A stretch of DNA of 64,000 bases from Arsukibacterium tuosuense (GTDB lineage Bacteria > Pseudomonadota > Gammaproteobacteria > Enterobacterales > Alteromonadaceae): positions 62,001-126,000 of the forward strand of contig NZ_OBEB01000005.1 in the NCBI RefSeq assembly GCF_900215315.1, given 5' to 3'. Positions within the stretch are counted from its first letter, which is position 1, and the number at the start of each line of letters is the position of its first letter. This document shows positions 1 to 10,095 of the stretch, in pieces. The notes under the pieces were generated by a model. The model was not told the origin of the DNA and ran no database searches. It saw only the letters and a list, made by a program, of their open reading frames with translations. The position numbers and the translations under genes are program-made.

Positions 1-445
1 GGAAGATGGCCAGATTCTGCACTCGCTGGTGCATGGTATGTCGCTGCCGTTGTCGTATGTTGGCTCTGAAATTGCGGTTGTCGGCATGCTGATTATTCAG
101 ACCTTGCTGAATTTCTTTATACCCTCAGGCAGCGGTCAGGCTTTTGTCACCATGCCATTAATGGTGCCGCTGGCCGACTTGCTGGAAATTCCGCGCCAGG
201 TTGCGGTACTGGCATACCAGTTTGGTGATGGTTTCTCTAATATGATTATTCCGACTAACGCCATTTTAATGGGTATTATCGGTATTGCCGGGGTGCCATA
301 TGGCCATTGGTTCCGTTTTTGTCTGCCACTGATGGCCAAATTAATGCTGGCCGCATCCCTGGTGCTGGTGCTGGCTGTGGTATTTGGTTATGGCGACGAT
401 GTACAGCCACCGCTGACCGAAACCAGCATCCCTGCCAGTAACTGA
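1..445 (+). CDS. YfcC-family carrier, C-terminal part (5' end outside window)
   Basis: The frame is open from the first bases, so this is the C-terminal ~147 residues of a longer membrane protein. It has hydrophobic segments separated by the stretch SGSGQAFVTMPLMVPLADL and by FGDGFSNMIIPTNA, which closely resemble the C-terminal half of the YfcC/DcuC-like anaerobic C4-dicarboxylate or arginine/ornithine carrier families (recalled family knowledge). The S-G-S-G-Q and D-G-F-S-N motifs typically lie in re-entrant parts of the transport core. It would sit in the inner membrane. The substrate cannot be told from this fragment. The next gene follows after about 100 bases. Confidence 0.8.
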   Translation, partial: EDGQILHSLVHGMSLPLSYVGSEIAVVGMLIIQTLLNFFIPSGSGQAFVTMPLMVPLADLLEIPRQVAVLAYQFGDGFSNMIIPTNAILMGIIGIAGVPYGHWFRFCLPLMAKLMLAASLVLVLAVVFGYGDDVQPPLTETSIPASN

Positions 446-547
446 CTGAAATGTTCAGGCAGGTATCTGTTGATGCCTGCCTGAACCTTGACAATAGTCG
501 CCCCTGGGCTTAACGTAAAGTTAACTTAGTGTTTTAGGCCTATTATC

Positions 548-1177
548 TTGCTGATTTTTATCGTGATACTGATGCTTTTTTCAGCATCAGCATTCGCAGC
601 CCCAACCCCTGCCGATACCGAACCACCACAACTTAACAGCAGTGAATCCGCAAATAAAGACCCTGCAGCTAAGCTTAATACCATTGCAGATTGTGGCCTT
701 AATGAAGCAGCCCAGCAACTGGCACTGCTGATAATCCAGGATCCGTTGCAGCAGCGAGCCCGACTCAGCTGTCATCCATTGCTGGCGCAGGCGGCGGCTG
801 AGAAGGCCAAAGTCATGGCGCAAAAAGGGATTGTAAATCATTATGTCGGGGGACTCGGCGCAAACCAGCGCTTAAGAATGTTAGGTTATCAACTGCCACC
901 GTTTTATAGCGGTGCCATTGGCAATCAGGTAGAGGCAGTTGCAGGCGGTTTCAGTACCGCTGAAGATGTCTGGGAGGCATTCAAAAGTTCAACAGCTCAT
1001 CGCAGCCACTTACTGGGTGAACTCCCTTTTTATCAGCAACAACTTCATATAGGTGTTGGCTTTCACTACAAATGGTCAAGTCCTCATGTTGAATATTGGA
1101 CAGTATATATTGCCAGAGAGGCAGTAGCTGAGGATGCCAACGTAACGTGCTATGATATTGGTTGCATACCACCATAA
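548..1177 (+). CDS. Exported CAP (SCP-like) domain protein
   Basis: A 209-residue protein with an N-terminal signal peptide (hydrophobic residues 2-17, likely cut after A-F-A-A) and a CAP/SCP domain over roughly residues 60-195. Visible CAP features are the early AQAAAEKAKVMAQKG helix, NHY near residue 98, an A-E-D-V-W-E-A-F helix with S-S-T-A-H-R-S-H after it, and a final strand with G-V-G-F and Y-W-T-V-Y. Two Cys pairs could form periplasmic disulfides. The start is TTG because no ATG or GTG lies between the upstream in-frame stop and the signal peptide. CAP proteins in bacteria are mostly uncharacterised, so no substrate is proposed. Its stop lies just before the start of aceK. Confidence 0.72.
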   Translation: MLIFIVILMLFSASAFAAPTPADTEPPQLNSSESANKDPAAKLNTIADCGLNEAAQQLALLIIQDPLQQRARLSCHPLLAQAAAEKAKVMAQKGIVNHYVGGLGANQRLRMLGYQLPPFYSGAIGNQVEAVAGGFSTAEDVWEAFKSSTAHRSHLLGELPFYQQQLHIGVGFHYKWSSPHVEYWTVYIAREAVAEDANVTCYDIGCIPP

Positions 1178-1191
1178 TAAGAAATAAACCT

Positions 1192-2946
1192 ATGGCCGGC
1201 GCCCAGCAGATTGCTGAAATTATTTTAAAAGGATTTCGTAAACACTTCCGGCTATTTCAGCAGGTCACTGCACGGGCCAGACAACGGTTTGAACAGGCAG
1301 ACTGGCTCGCTTACCAACAGGACAGCTCAGAGCGGATCCAGTTTTATGATTTACGGGTGAATGAAACCACGGCCGAGCTGCGACAGCAATTACCCGCAGA
1401 GTGCTTAAACGAACCGCTTTGGCAGCAGGTGAAACAGCAGTACTTGCAGTATTTGTTGTTTCATCCGCAGGCCGAACTGGCTGAAACGTTTTATAACTCA
1501 GTGTTCTGCCGCTTATTTGCCCGCAAGTATTACCATAACCAGAATATTTTTGTTGAATCTACTCTCAACCAGCAGCATTTGCCTGCGCCGATTTCGTCGG
1601 TATACCAGAGTTATTTTCCGGCAGAGGATGGCCTGAAACAGAGTATCCGCCAGATTGTCGCCGACTTCGCTTTCAGCACGCCTTTTATTAATCTGGAGCG
1701 GGATATCCGCTACATCGTAAAAAGCTTTATTCATCAGTCAGAGCACGGCCGCTATCCGGTACACCAAATTCGCTTTGATATGCTTAAATCAGTATTTTTC
1801 CGTAACAAAGCGGCTTATATCGTTGGCCGGGTGGTCACCCCGGACGGTCAGCAGCCTTTTATAATTCCATTGTTACACCAACAGGGCGCCGGTTTGTACC
1901 TGGATACCCTGCTGACCGATCCGCAGCATATGAGCATTATTTTTGGTTTTTCCCGCGCCTACTTTATGGTGCAGTGCCCGGTACCTTCGGCCCTGGTCCA
2001 TTTTTTACGGGAACTGTTACCGCATAAAACACTGGCCGAACTGTATGCCAGTATCGGCCTGCACAAACAGGGGAAAACCGAGTTTTATCGTGAATTGCTG
2101 AGCCATTTGACCAAAAGCAATGATCAGTTTGTCGCTGCGCCGGGCATTCGCGGTATGGTAATGATGGTGTTTACCCTGCCCTCGTTTCCTTACGTGTTTA
2201 AAGTTATTCGCGACAAGTTTGCCCCAAGCAAAGAGTTTGACCGGGCGACGGTAAAAGCCCGTTATCTGCTGGTAAAAAAACATGACCGGGTAGGCAGAAT
2301 GGCCGACACCCTGGAATATTCTGATGTCGCCTTACCGAAGAACCGCTTTACCCCTGAACTGCTGCAGGAACTTCGTGACACCATTGGCCAGTCGTTGCAA
2401 ATTGATGATGAATTAGTGGTGATTAAACATTTGTATATTGAGCGGCGGATGGTGCCGTTAAATATTTATCTGGAGCAGGCAACAGACGAGCAGAAAGCGG
2501 TGATTATGCATGACTATGGTAATGCCATTAAAGAAATGATTGCGGCTAATATTTTTCCCGGCGATATGTTGTTAAAAAACTTCGGCGTTACCCGGCATAA
2601 GCGGGTAGTATTTTATGACTATGACGAAGTACAGTATTTACTGGATGTTAATTTCCGCGCTTTTGCCAAAACCGATAATTTTGAAGACGCCATTAATGCC
2701 GAAGCAAACTGCTGTGCCGCACCGGGCGATGTATTTCCGGAGCAGATAGCCACTTTTGTTACCCCGCAACCGCAAATCCGCCAATTACTGTTCAGCAAAC
2801 ACCCTGAATTACTGGATGCAGCATATTGGCGTGCCAAGCAAAAAGCGGTCCGGGACGGTATCGTTGAAGATATTTTTCCCTACCCCGATAACCTGCGCTT
2901 TTGTCTGCGCTATGCTAATAACATTGAATTAAACAGCGACCAGTAA
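1192..2946 (+). CDS. aceK: Isocitrate dehydrogenase kinase/phosphatase AceK
   Basis: This 584-residue protein matches the usual AceK length of about 580. AceK reversibly phosphorylates isocitrate dehydrogenase in the cytoplasm and so diverts isocitrate into the glyoxylate bypass. Recognisable family blocks are FKVIRDKFAPSKEF near residue 345, GNAIKEMIAANIFPGDMLLKN near residue 440 and the F-Y-D-Y-D-E block just after it, the kinase-like Mg/ATP region. I chose ATG 1192 over the in-frame TTG at 1162, which would overlap the upstream gene. In E. coli aceK closes the aceBAK operon. Here it is about 22 kb from aceA and aceB and must be expressed separately. Confidence 0.95.
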   Translation: MAGAQQIAEIILKGFRKHFRLFQQVTARARQRFEQADWLAYQQDSSERIQFYDLRVNETTAELRQQLPAECLNEPLWQQVKQQYLQYLLFHPQAELAETFYNSVFCRLFARKYYHNQNIFVESTLNQQHLPAPISSVYQSYFPAEDGLKQSIRQIVADFAFSTPFINLERDIRYIVKSFIHQSEHGRYPVHQIRFDMLKSVFFRNKAAYIVGRVVTPDGQQPFIIPLLHQQGAGLYLDTLLTDPQHMSIIFGFSRAYFMVQCPVPSALVHFLRELLPHKTLAELYASIGLHKQGKTEFYRELLSHLTKSNDQFVAAPGIRGMVMMVFTLPSFPYVFKVIRDKFAPSKEFDRATVKARYLLVKKHDRVGRMADTLEYSDVALPKNRFTPELLQELRDTIGQSLQIDDELVVIKHLYIERRMVPLNIYLEQATDEQKAVIMHDYGNAIKEMIAANIFPGDMLLKNFGVTRHKRVVFYDYDEVQYLLDVNFRAFAKTDNFEDAINAEANCCAAPGDVFPEQIATFVTPQPQIRQLLFSKHPELLDAAYWRAKQKAVRDGIVEDIFPYPDNLRFCLRYANNIELNSDQ

Positions 2947-2976
2947 GCTGTCGCCGCTAACAGCAATGAGTAACTT

Positions 2977-4494
2977 ATGCCATCAAGCATTATCACCAAT
3001 GCAGATTTATCCGCTGTAGATACCTCGTGGGAGCAACCGTTGTACCGGGCTGACAGTATTCGTCAGCTCGAGCAACAGGCTATACACCAGCTTGGCAGCG
3101 ATGGCGGTTTTATATTAATGCAGCGGGCTGCATCGGCATTGTTAGCCTTACTGCAGCAAAAGTGGCCAGCGCCCCGCAAAGTCCTGGTCTATGCCGGTAA
3201 CGGCAACAATGGCGGTGATGGCTACTTACTGGCCGCCCTGGCCCGGACCAGCGGCTACGATGTGCGACTATACCAGCATGGTAACCATAGCAGGCTCGGC
3301 CAGACCGCAACGCTGGCTGCGCAAGCCGCTGGCAAAGCTGAAGTACCCATCGTCAGTGAATTTGCAGAGGCCGATTTGCTGATTGATGCGCTGTTTGGTA
3401 TTGGCTTGAACCGTCCGCTGGATAAAGCGACGTCCGGGCTAATCCGACGGATAAACAACAGTAACAAGCCGGTATTGGCAGTAGACATTCCCAGCGGCCT
3501 GAGTGCTGATAGCGGCGCTGCCATGCCAGAAGCGGTAAAAGCCACTGCCACCCTTAGCTTTATTGGCCTGAAAGCGGGTTTACTGATGCAGGATGGCCTG
3601 GAGCATTGCGGCCAGCTCTGGTTAAGCACACTGCAACTGGACGGCGAACGCTCAGTCCCCGAACCAGCCTGCCACAGCTTGAGTGCCCGTCAGATCAGTC
3701 AGCTGATACCCGCGCGCCGTGCGAACAGTCATAAAGGCCATTATGGCCATGTGCTGGTGATTGGTGGCGACGCCGGCTTTGGCGGTGCCGCTATTCTGAC
3801 AGCCCAGGCTGCAGTTAGTTGTGGTGCCGGCAAGGTAAGTTTATTCAGCCGCAATGAGCATACAACTGCGATGTTAAGCCGTCAGCCTGAAGTGATGGTA
3901 AGCAGCGAAGATTGTGCCAGCCTGCTGAATGCTGCCAGTGTGATAGCTATAGGCCCGGGTCTTGGCACAAAAAGCTGGGGCCAGGCGCTGATGGTGCAGG
4001 CGCTGGCCAGTGACAAACCGCTACTGCTGGACGCCGATGCCCTTAACTTTCTGGCTGGCTTGTCACAACAGCAGCAAGCGGGTTATAAGCGACAAAACTG
4101 GGTACTGACCCCGCACCCGGGCGAAGCCGCGCGGCTGCTTAACTGCAGTAGCCAAGACATTCAGCAAGACCGGCTGGCCGCTGTCCGGCAGTTACACCAA
4201 CAGTTTGGCGGCGTTATTTTGTTAAAGGGCGCAGGTACTCTGATCTGCGATCAAAACGGCGAAATAAGCTTGCTGGCAGCGGCCCATCCGGCCCTGGCCA
4301 GCGGTGGTATGGGTGATGTACTCAGTGGTGTTATAGCGGCGCTGCTGGCGCAGGGTCTGAATGGCCGCGACGCTTGCCAGGTTGCTGCCTGGTTACACCT
4401 GCATAGCGCAGCCAGCCTGGCCCGGCAACAACAGCAACCCTGGCTGCTGGCCAGTGATTTAATACACCAGCTAAAACTACAGTTAATTAATTGA
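2977..4494 (+). CDS. nnr: Bifunctional NAD(P)H-hydrate epimerase / ADP-dependent dehydratase
   Basis: A 505-residue two-domain repair enzyme that restores hydrated NADH and NADPH. The N-terminal YjeF_N epimerase domain (about residues 25-225) shows the nucleotide-binding GNNGGDGYLLA motif near residue 75 and the V-D-I-P-S-G-L-S motif near 168. The C-terminal ribokinase-like carbohydrate-kinase domain (about 235-500) shows S-H-K-G-H-Y-G-H-V-L-V-I-G-G, LTPHPGEAARLL and the catalytic loop A-S-G-G-M-G-D-V-L-S-G. Length and domain order equal those of E. coli Nnr (YjeF). The usual partner tsaE does not follow. A sensor kinase begins at or just after the stop codon. Confidence 0.95.
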   Translation: MPSSIITNADLSAVDTSWEQPLYRADSIRQLEQQAIHQLGSDGGFILMQRAASALLALLQQKWPAPRKVLVYAGNGNNGGDGYLLAALARTSGYDVRLYQHGNHSRLGQTATLAAQAAGKAEVPIVSEFAEADLLIDALFGIGLNRPLDKATSGLIRRINNSNKPVLAVDIPSGLSADSGAAMPEAVKATATLSFIGLKAGLLMQDGLEHCGQLWLSTLQLDGERSVPEPACHSLSARQISQLIPARRANSHKGHYGHVLVIGGDAGFGGAAILTAQAAVSCGAGKVSLFSRNEHTTAMLSRQPEVMVSSEDCASLLNAASVIAIGPGLGTKSWGQALMVQALASDKPLLLDADALNFLAGLSQQQQAGYKRQNWVLTPHPGEAARLLNCSSQDIQQDRLAAVRQLHQQFGGVILLKGAGTLICDQNGEISLLAAAHPALASGGMGDVLSGVIAALLAQGLNGRDACQVAAWLHLHSAASLARQQQQPWLLASDLIHQLKLQLIN

Positions 4495-7400
4495 TTTTTA
4501 ATAAAAACGGACGTAAATTTAACCTACTTAATTTTTATAGTGAGCAGTACGCCTTGGCGCATCGTTTTCTGACATCGTTTGTGCTGTTGCTGATATGCAG
4601 CGCAACTGGCTTGTTACTGACAGCAGCGCCCGGCGTCGCCAGCACGAATTCAGACAATACCCGTGATTATTTCCCGCCCGCCAGTGAGTTTTTTGTCAGT
4701 ATTACTGACCGGCAGCATATTCCCGATAATATTGTTACCAAACTGGCGCAGGATAAATACGGCCGCTTGTGGATTGGCAGTGCCGGCGGTTTGATCCGAT
4801 ACGATGGTTATCGGTTCCGGCATTATTTACAATCCGGTCAGCAGCAACAAAGCAATAGCCAGAGTACGGCGCCGATAGCCGGTAATTTTGTCCGTGATTT
4901 ACTTCAGACCAGTGACGGTACCTTGTGGCTGGCTACAGCGCCAGGTGGCATCCAACGCTATGAAAGTGCCAGCGACAGTTTTTATCAACCGAAAATAACC
5001 GCGCCGGGCATTGCTGACGATTTTGGCTATCAGGTGCAGGCGATTACTGAAGATCCAAAAGGTAATATCTGGCTGGCTGGCAATCAGGGCTTAGCCCTGC
5101 TGGATCATGACAGTCAGGTGTTGCAATTTGTCCCGCCGCAGCCCGAACTGCAGGACGTAAGAGCCTTACTGACTGATGAACGCGGAAATTTATGGATTGG
5201 CAGCCGCAGCGGCTTATTTCTGTTAACGCCGGGTAGTGCCGGGCCACAGCAGATTAAAGGTGCGGCTACTGAGCTGGGCCAGGTGCTCACTCTGGCCAGG
5301 GTAGCCAATCAAATTTGGTTGGGTACTGACCGGGCGGGTGCTTTTGTTATTAATCCGAACCATAGTCTGACTGCTCTACCACAAAATTTAACATCCGGGC
5401 GGGTATCTGGCCCGGTTTACGATATTCTGCAAATTAGTGATGATGAAGTATGGCTGGCAGGGTTTGCCGGGATAAACCGGCTGGCCGTTAGTGACAAAAG
5501 CGTTCTGGGTCATTATCAGCATGACATCTCCAATCCGTATAGTCTGGCGCATCAGGATGTACGCACCCTGCTCAAAGACAGTGCCGGCAAAATCTGGTTG
5601 GGTGGTTATGGCGGCGGATTGCAGCGGTTCGATGGGCAGGCTGGTGTCAGCACCTTGCGGCGCAGTCTGGCAGATAACACCAGCATTAGTAGCGGCGATA
5701 TCAGTAGCATTCTTGAACTGGCAGATGGCCAGCTCTGGTTGGGTAGTCGCGGCAATGGTATCGACGTCATTGATCCGGCCCGCGGTATTGTTGAGCGGCA
5801 CCAACCGCAAGCTGATGTGCCGGGTAAATTACAACATGGCTGGATAACGGCAATGGCAGAACAGGCAGATGGTACCATCTGGCTGGGTGTCAATCCGGGC
5901 CAGCTATATCGTTTTTTTCCGCAGAGCGGCCAGTTTACCTTGCTGGGCCCTGAACAAGGGATCTGGCGAACCAATGTCCGCAGCTTATTTGTCGATAGTC
6001 AACAGCGCCTCTGGCTCGGCAGCAGTACCGGGTTAGCCTTGTGGCAGGAACAGCAACAACGCTTCGTCCGGATCAAGCAGGACGATGGTGAACCATTACA
6101 GGATTATATTAATGCGATCGTTGAAGACCAGCATCGCAATATCTGGCTGGGAACCGGCGCCAGCGGACTTTATCTGATTGAACCTGCAGCAGTGACAACG
6201 CCTGCCGCGAAAGCCGTGCCGACTGATCAGATAACCAGCATTCTCGGACTGCTCCATGACAACCAAAACCGCTTGTGGCTCGATACCCCTACCGGTTTAT
6301 ACCAGTTTAATTATCAACAGTACCTGCAACAACACACAGCAAAGGCTACGGTTGCTGATATCAATGCGGCACTGACTAAAGTGGTCTTCGCCAACAGCAG
6401 CTTGAACGAAGATTTTGGAGCCAACTTACTTGACGATGACCAGGGCAATATCTGGACCGGTAAATTTCACTATAACCCGGGCAATGGCCAGCTTTATCAG
6501 CTTACGCCGGCTGATGGCGTTGATATTGGTAGCCCCTGGTATCGCTCATACTATAAAACCCGTCAGGGTTTGCTGTTATTTGGCGGCACCAGCGGTTTAC
6601 TGGTCATTAATCCTGCAAAGTTCAGCCCCTGGCAGTATCAGCCAGAAGTGTTACTGTCAGAACTTAAGGTGCAGGGTCGCAGCCGGCAAATTGCGCCGGA
6701 TCAGCAAACGTTAACCCTGAATGCTGCTGAGCGCAGCTTCAGCGTTGAATTTGGTGCCATGGATTTATCGGCGCCGCAACAACTGCAGTATCGATACCGG
6801 CTCGAGGGCTTTGACGAAGATTGGCAATTTTCAGATGCCAGCCAGCGAATTGCCAGCTATACCAATCTGTGGCCGGGCAACTACCGCCTGCAAATCCAGG
6901 CGACCAATCGCACCGGCCACTGGAGCGGCCAACAAACTGAATTACAGCTCACTGTGATGCCGGCATTCTGGCAGCAATGGTGGTTTGCTTTATTGTTAGC
7001 CTTAAGCCTGATCCTGGCGATTTATCTGTTGGTAAAAGTGCGGACCCGGGTAGCGCAATTACAGGCACGGGAATTAGCGCGCCAGGTAGAAGAGCGCAGT
7101 CAGCAACTGAAGCTGGCTCAGCAAAGCTTACTGGAGAATGAAAAAATGGCGGCGTTAGGCCAGACTGTGGCCGGAGTAGCGCATGAAATCAATACCCCGG
7201 TCGGGGTCAGCATCACTGCCAGTAGCGCGCTCGCCGGCAAACTGGCCGAGCTAAAGCAACACTTTGCTGACAAAACGCTCAGTAGCAAAGCCTTCAGTCA
7301 GTTTGTTGCCGACAGCGAACAACATTTACAGTTAATTAGTTATAACCTGCAACGCGCCGCAGATTTAGTCACCCAGTTCAAACAACTGGCGGTAAATGAA

Positions 7401-7880
7401 ACCGTCACTGATACGGTAGATATTAAGCTCAAACCCTGGTTACAGCATCTGGTGGCCAGGCTTAACCCGCCAAATGCGGCTATTGGTATAGTATTGCAAT
7501 GCCCGGACAATCTGACCCTAAAACTGCGGGCAAGTGCGCTGGCCACCGTGTTAAGCCACTTATTGGAAAATGCCTTGCTGCATGCATTTGAACCGGACGA
7601 CAGCGGTGAAATTAAGCTTGACGTTCGATACAGCAACCAGCAGTTAATCCTGAAAGTTTCGGATAATGGCAAAGGTATTGATCAAAGTGTCCAGAATATT
7701 GTGTTTAACCCCTTTGTAACCACCCGCCGGGCCAGCCAAAGCAAAGGCCTGGGCTTGCACTTGTGCTACAATCTGGTCACGCAGGTGTTGCAAGGCAGCA
7801 TTGAAATGCAGACTACCGCCTGCAAAGGCACAACATTCAAGCTGACTTTGCCACTGTCAGCAGATAACAAAGCTAGTTAA
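4491..7880 (+). CDS. Periplasmic-propeller sensor histidine kinase
   Basis: About 1129 residues. After a signal peptide ending near A-P-G-V-A-S (residue 51) come many two-component propeller repeats of the form G-N-I-W-L-A or Q-R-L-W-L-G (about 80-700), then a Y_Y_Y domain ending [11 protein letters not shown] (about 720-820), one transmembrane helix (about 828-848), a short coiled coil, a His box [16 protein letters not shown] near 900, and an HATPase domain with L-L-E-N-A (N box), D-N-G-K-G-I (G1) and S-K-G-L-G-L (G2). All kinase boxes look intact. No receiver is fused and no response regulator is adjacent, so the partner is unknown. The start is uncertain. TTG 4491 overlaps the nnr stop; TTG 4554 would give a cleaner signal peptide. 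Confidence 0.85.
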   Translation: MIFNKNGRKFNLLNFYSEQYALAHRFLTSFVLLLICSATGLLLTAAPGVASTNSDNTRDYFPPASEFFVSITDRQHIPDNIVTKLAQDKYGRLWIGSAGGLIRYDGYRFRHYLQSGQQQQSNSQSTAPIAGNFVRDLLQTSDGTLWLATAPGGIQRYESASDSFYQPKITAPGIADDFGYQVQAITEDPKGNIWLAGNQGLALLDHDSQVLQFVPPQPELQDVRALLTDERGNLWIGSRSGLFLLTPGSAGPQQIKGAATELGQVLTLARVANQIWLGTDRAGAFVINPNHSLTALPQNLTSGRVSGPVYDILQISDDEVWLAGFAGINRLAVSDKSVLGHYQHDISNPYSLAHQDVRTLLKDSAGKIWLGGYGGGLQRFDGQAGVSTLRRSLADNTSISSGDISSILELADGQLWLGSRGNGIDVIDPARGIVERHQPQADVPGKLQHGWITAMAEQADGTIWLGVNPGQLYRFFPQSGQFTLLGPEQGIWRTNVRSLFVDSQQRLWLGSSTGLALWQEQQQRFVRIKQDDGEPLQDYINAIVEDQHRNIWLGTGASGLYLIEPAAVTTPAAKAVPTDQITSILGLLHDNQNRLWLDTPTGLYQFNYQQYLQQHTAKATVADINAALTKVVFANSSLNEDFGANLLDDDQGNIWTGKFHYNPGNGQLYQLTPADGVDIGSPWYRSYYKTRQGLLLFGGTSGLLVINPAKFSPWQYQPEVLLSELKVQGRSRQIAPDQQTLTLNAAERSFSVEFGAMDLSAPQQLQYRYRLEGFDEDWQFSDASQRIASYTNLWPGNYRLQIQATNRTGHWSGQQTELQLTVMPAFWQQWWFALLLALSLILAIYLLVKVRTRVAQLQARELARQVEERSQQLKLAQQSLLENEKMAALGQTVAGVAHEINTPVGVSITASSALAGKLAELKQHFADKTLSSKAFSQFVADSEQHLQLISYNLQRAADLVTQFKQLAVNETVTDTVDIKLKPWLQHLVARLNPPNAAIGIVLQCPDNLTLKLRASALATVLSHLLENALLHAFEPDDSGEIKLDVRYSNQQLILKVSDNGKGIDQSVQNIVFNPFVTTRRASQSKGLGLHLCYNLVTQVLQGSIEMQTTACKGTTFKLTLPLSADNKAS

Positions 7881-7911
7881 CAATAGCGTCAAAATGGAAG
7901 TGAGCAGTACC

Positions 7912-8367
7912 ATGAAAATCTGGGTTGATGCCGATGCTTGTCCGGTAGTAATTAAAGAGATCTTGTTCCGGGCCGCAGTAAAACGTCAAATATCCACGGT
8001 GCTGGTTGCTAATCAGTTGATCCGGGTGCCGCCCTCGCCTTTTCTCAGCAGCCTGCAGGTAGCACATGGTTTTGATGAAGCGGATAATGAAATAGTCCGC
8101 CGCTGCCAGCCAGGTGACCTGGTGATTACTGCCGATATTCCGCTGGCTGCCGATGTTTTAGCTAAAGGCGGCCGCGCACTCAACCCGCGTGGTGAGCTGT
8201 ACAGCACCGATACAATTAAACAAAAACTAACAATGCGCGATTTTATGGACACCCTGCGGGGTAGTGGCGTGCATACCGGTGGTCCGCCGCCGTTAAATCA
8301 GAGCGATCGGCAGGCTTTTGCTAATCAACTGGATAAATTACTGCAACAGCATCAGCAACCAGGCTAG
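7912..8367 (+). CDS. YaiI/YqxD family protein (DUF188)
   Basis: A 151-residue cytoplasmic protein that aligns end to end, from memory, with E. coli YaiI. It begins I-W-V-D-A-D-A-C-P, then has a V-A-N-Q-x-x-R-V-P-P-S motif, [18 protein letters not shown] and [10 protein letters not shown]. The conserved aspartates D5, D7 and the later D-N-E and T-A-D-I-P form a PIN-like acidic cluster, so a nuclease-type fold is plausible, but no function is established for the family. I chose ATG 7912 because the family starts exactly there; an in-frame ATG at 7894 would add six non-conserved residues. It is convergent with the next gene, with nine bases between stops. Confidence 0.88.
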   Translation: MKIWVDADACPVVIKEILFRAAVKRQISTVLVANQLIRVPPSPFLSSLQVAHGFDEADNEIVRRCQPGDLVITADIPLAADVLAKGGRALNPRGELYSTDTIKQKLTMRDFMDTLRGSGVHTGGPPPLNQSDRQAFANQLDKLLQQHQQPG

Positions 8368-8376
8368 CTTAGCAAA

Positions 8377-9309
8377 TTACGGCCTGGCTGCTGGCTCAGC
8401 TGGCCAGGCGCTCAGTAACTGTTTACTGCTGAAATCCCGGGTCTGGCAGGTAACCGGATCAACAAAGCTAAGCTGCTTCGCTAATAGTTGCAATGGCGTT
8501 GTCAACTGCGGCGGCTGTTTTGGTTTTAATTCGGGATAATAATTGTCATGCAAAATAGGCATCCCCAGACTTAACATATGCAGACGCAGCTGATGGGTTT
8601 TCCCGGTATGGGGTGTTAACTGAAATAGACCCAAATCATCTTGTTTGCTTATCAGGCTGATGTCCGATATCGCATTCACCTCGCCCGCCACTATGGCATT
8701 GATAAAACGGGGGGTACTTTTCTCAATCCGGTTGCCGATTTGCCAATGCTGCGGTAACTTCGCCTGTTGGGCAGTCGCCGTTAACTTTGCCACGGCCTGA
8801 TAGTGTTTTTGAATAGTGCCCTGACTGAACAACTGATAGTACGCCGCCCGACTAGCAGGATTTATTGAAAATAATACCAATCCGGCAGTATCGCGATCCA
8901 GCCGGTGCACCGGCACCACATCAGGTAAGCCGGTATCCCGTTGTATGCGGGCCAGTAAGCACTCATTAACGTACTCACCTCCCGGTGTTACCGGCAAAAA
9001 ATGCGGTTTGTCGGCGACAATAATATGCTCATTCTGAAAGACAATGTTATGCGCCAGCGGAATAACCGGCTCAGCCATGACTTCGCGGTAATAGCACAGG
9101 CGTTTGCTTGGCGAAAATGGCGTTGCCGGGGTAACCGGATCGCCACTAAACCAGTGCACTTTGCCAGCAGCCATCCGCTCACACCACATTGCTTCGCTGA
9201 TAAACGGAAACTGGCTGCATAAAAACTGCAAAACAGTGTCCCAGCCCCGGTTGTCAGCTGGCAAGGTAATTTCAGAGGCCTGGCGGGCTATCGACACGAC
9301 ATTTTCCAC
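8377..9309 (-). CDS. RluA-family pseudouridine synthase
   Basis: A 310-residue enzyme of the RluA/RsuA superfamily, which isomerises uridine to pseudouridine in rRNA or tRNA. The catalytic motif H-R-L-D-R-D-T-A-G-L lies near residue 135, with the Asp in R-L-D-R-D as nucleophile. It is preceded by I-V-A-D-K-P-H-F-L-P-V-T-P and followed by a K-H-Y-Q-A strand and a late H-Q-L-R-L-H-M-L-S-L-G-M-P-I motif, all typical of the family. The N-terminal ~80 residues form an S4-like region. The start is GTG. Which position it modifies cannot be told from sequence alone. It is separated by 27 bases from the upstream hydrolase gene and may share a transcript with it. Confidence 0.87.
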   Translation of the reverse strand: MENVVSIARQASEITLPADNRGWDTVLQFLCSQFPFISEAMWCERMAAGKVHWFSGDPVTPATPFSPSKRLCYYREVMAEPVIPLAHNIVFQNEHIIVADKPHFLPVTPGGEYVNECLLARIQRDTGLPDVVPVHRLDRDTAGLVLFSINPASRAAYYQLFSQGTIQKHYQAVAKLTATAQQAKLPQHWQIGNRIEKSTPRFINAIVAGEVNAISDISLISKQDDLGLFQLTPHTGKTHQLRLHMLSLGMPILHDNYYPELKPKQPPQLTTPLQLLAKQLSFVDPVTCQTRDFSSKQLLSAWPAEPAARP

Positions 9310-9336
9310 TAAAAAATAAGGGTAAGGTTAACATAG

Positions 9337-10095
9337 CTACCCTATAAATTGTGCTATTTGCTCTGCTAACCAGAGTGGATCATCAAGGGCAATATCGTGG
9401 CCGGCCCAACTATGTTGGCGGTGACTGGCCTGTAAAAATGTTGCCAATGCCACCGAACATTCAGGGTTGACCAGCTTATCCCCGTTGCTGCTGAGAATCA
9501 GGGCCGGACAGCCTGGTTTAGCCGTTAACCTGAACCGGCTGGCAGCCAGTAACTGACGCAGGGCGTTGGCGCCGGAAACCGGCCTTTGTTGCTGCCAGTT
9601 TTGCCACTGCGTCACAATTTCCGGGTTCTGATATGCCCTGACGGTAGTCAGCTGTAAAATTCGTTGCTCGCGCTGGCTGGCCGACAACAACAATAGTGAC
9701 ACCAGCGCCGGATAATTCTGCCAGCGGAGACGTTGATAAAACGGCGCCAGCGGCCTGGCACTGCTGTTAATCAGGGTGAGAGATGCCACTTCAGCAGGGT
9801 AAGTCAGCGCCCAGTCTGCCGCCAACATGCCCCCTAACGACAGTGCCACCAGATGCACCTTGCCGTTAAACGCCGGTTGTTGCTGTAACTGGCCACGGAC
9901 AGACTGGCGCAGTGCGCTGATACTGCACGGGGAAGCTTGCTGATACAGCTCGCCGGTACCGGCAAAGTCCAGACTCAACAGAGGGTTGGCAAGTTTTTCA
10001 GCCAGCATCGGCCGGAAGTCCCCCCAATGGCGCTGTTCGCGGGTTAAGCCACGCAGCAATAATACCGGTGTTGGATTGTGGGTCACTGATACCAT
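9337..10095 (-). CDS. Alpha/beta-fold hydrolase
   Basis: A 252-residue single-domain hydrolase of the BioH/MenH-like superfamily. The nucleophile elbow A-L-S-L-G-G-M places Ser near residue 87. A probable acid is the Asp in S-S-N-G-D-K-L-V-N-P near residue 209, and the His is in A-G-H-D-I-A-L-D-D-P near residue 235. No signal peptide is seen, so it is cytoplasmic. The N-terminal strand L-L-L-R-G-L-T-R-E-Q-R-H-W provides an oxyanion-hole region. It overlaps the end of the upstream M14 peptidase gene by 13 bases, implying translational coupling and perhaps a shared catabolic task. The substrate is unknown. Confidence 0.85.
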   Translation of the reverse strand: MVSVTHNPTPVLLLRGLTREQRHWGDFRPMLAEKLANPLLSLDFAGTGELYQQASPCSISALRQSVRGQLQQQPAFNGKVHLVALSLGGMLAADWALTYPAEVASLTLINSSARPLAPFYQRLRWQNYPALVSLLLLSASQREQRILQLTTVRAYQNPEIVTQWQNWQQQRPVSGANALRQLLAASRFRLTAKPGCPALILSSNGDKLVNPECSVALATFLQASHRQHSWAGHDIALDDPLWLAEQIAQFIG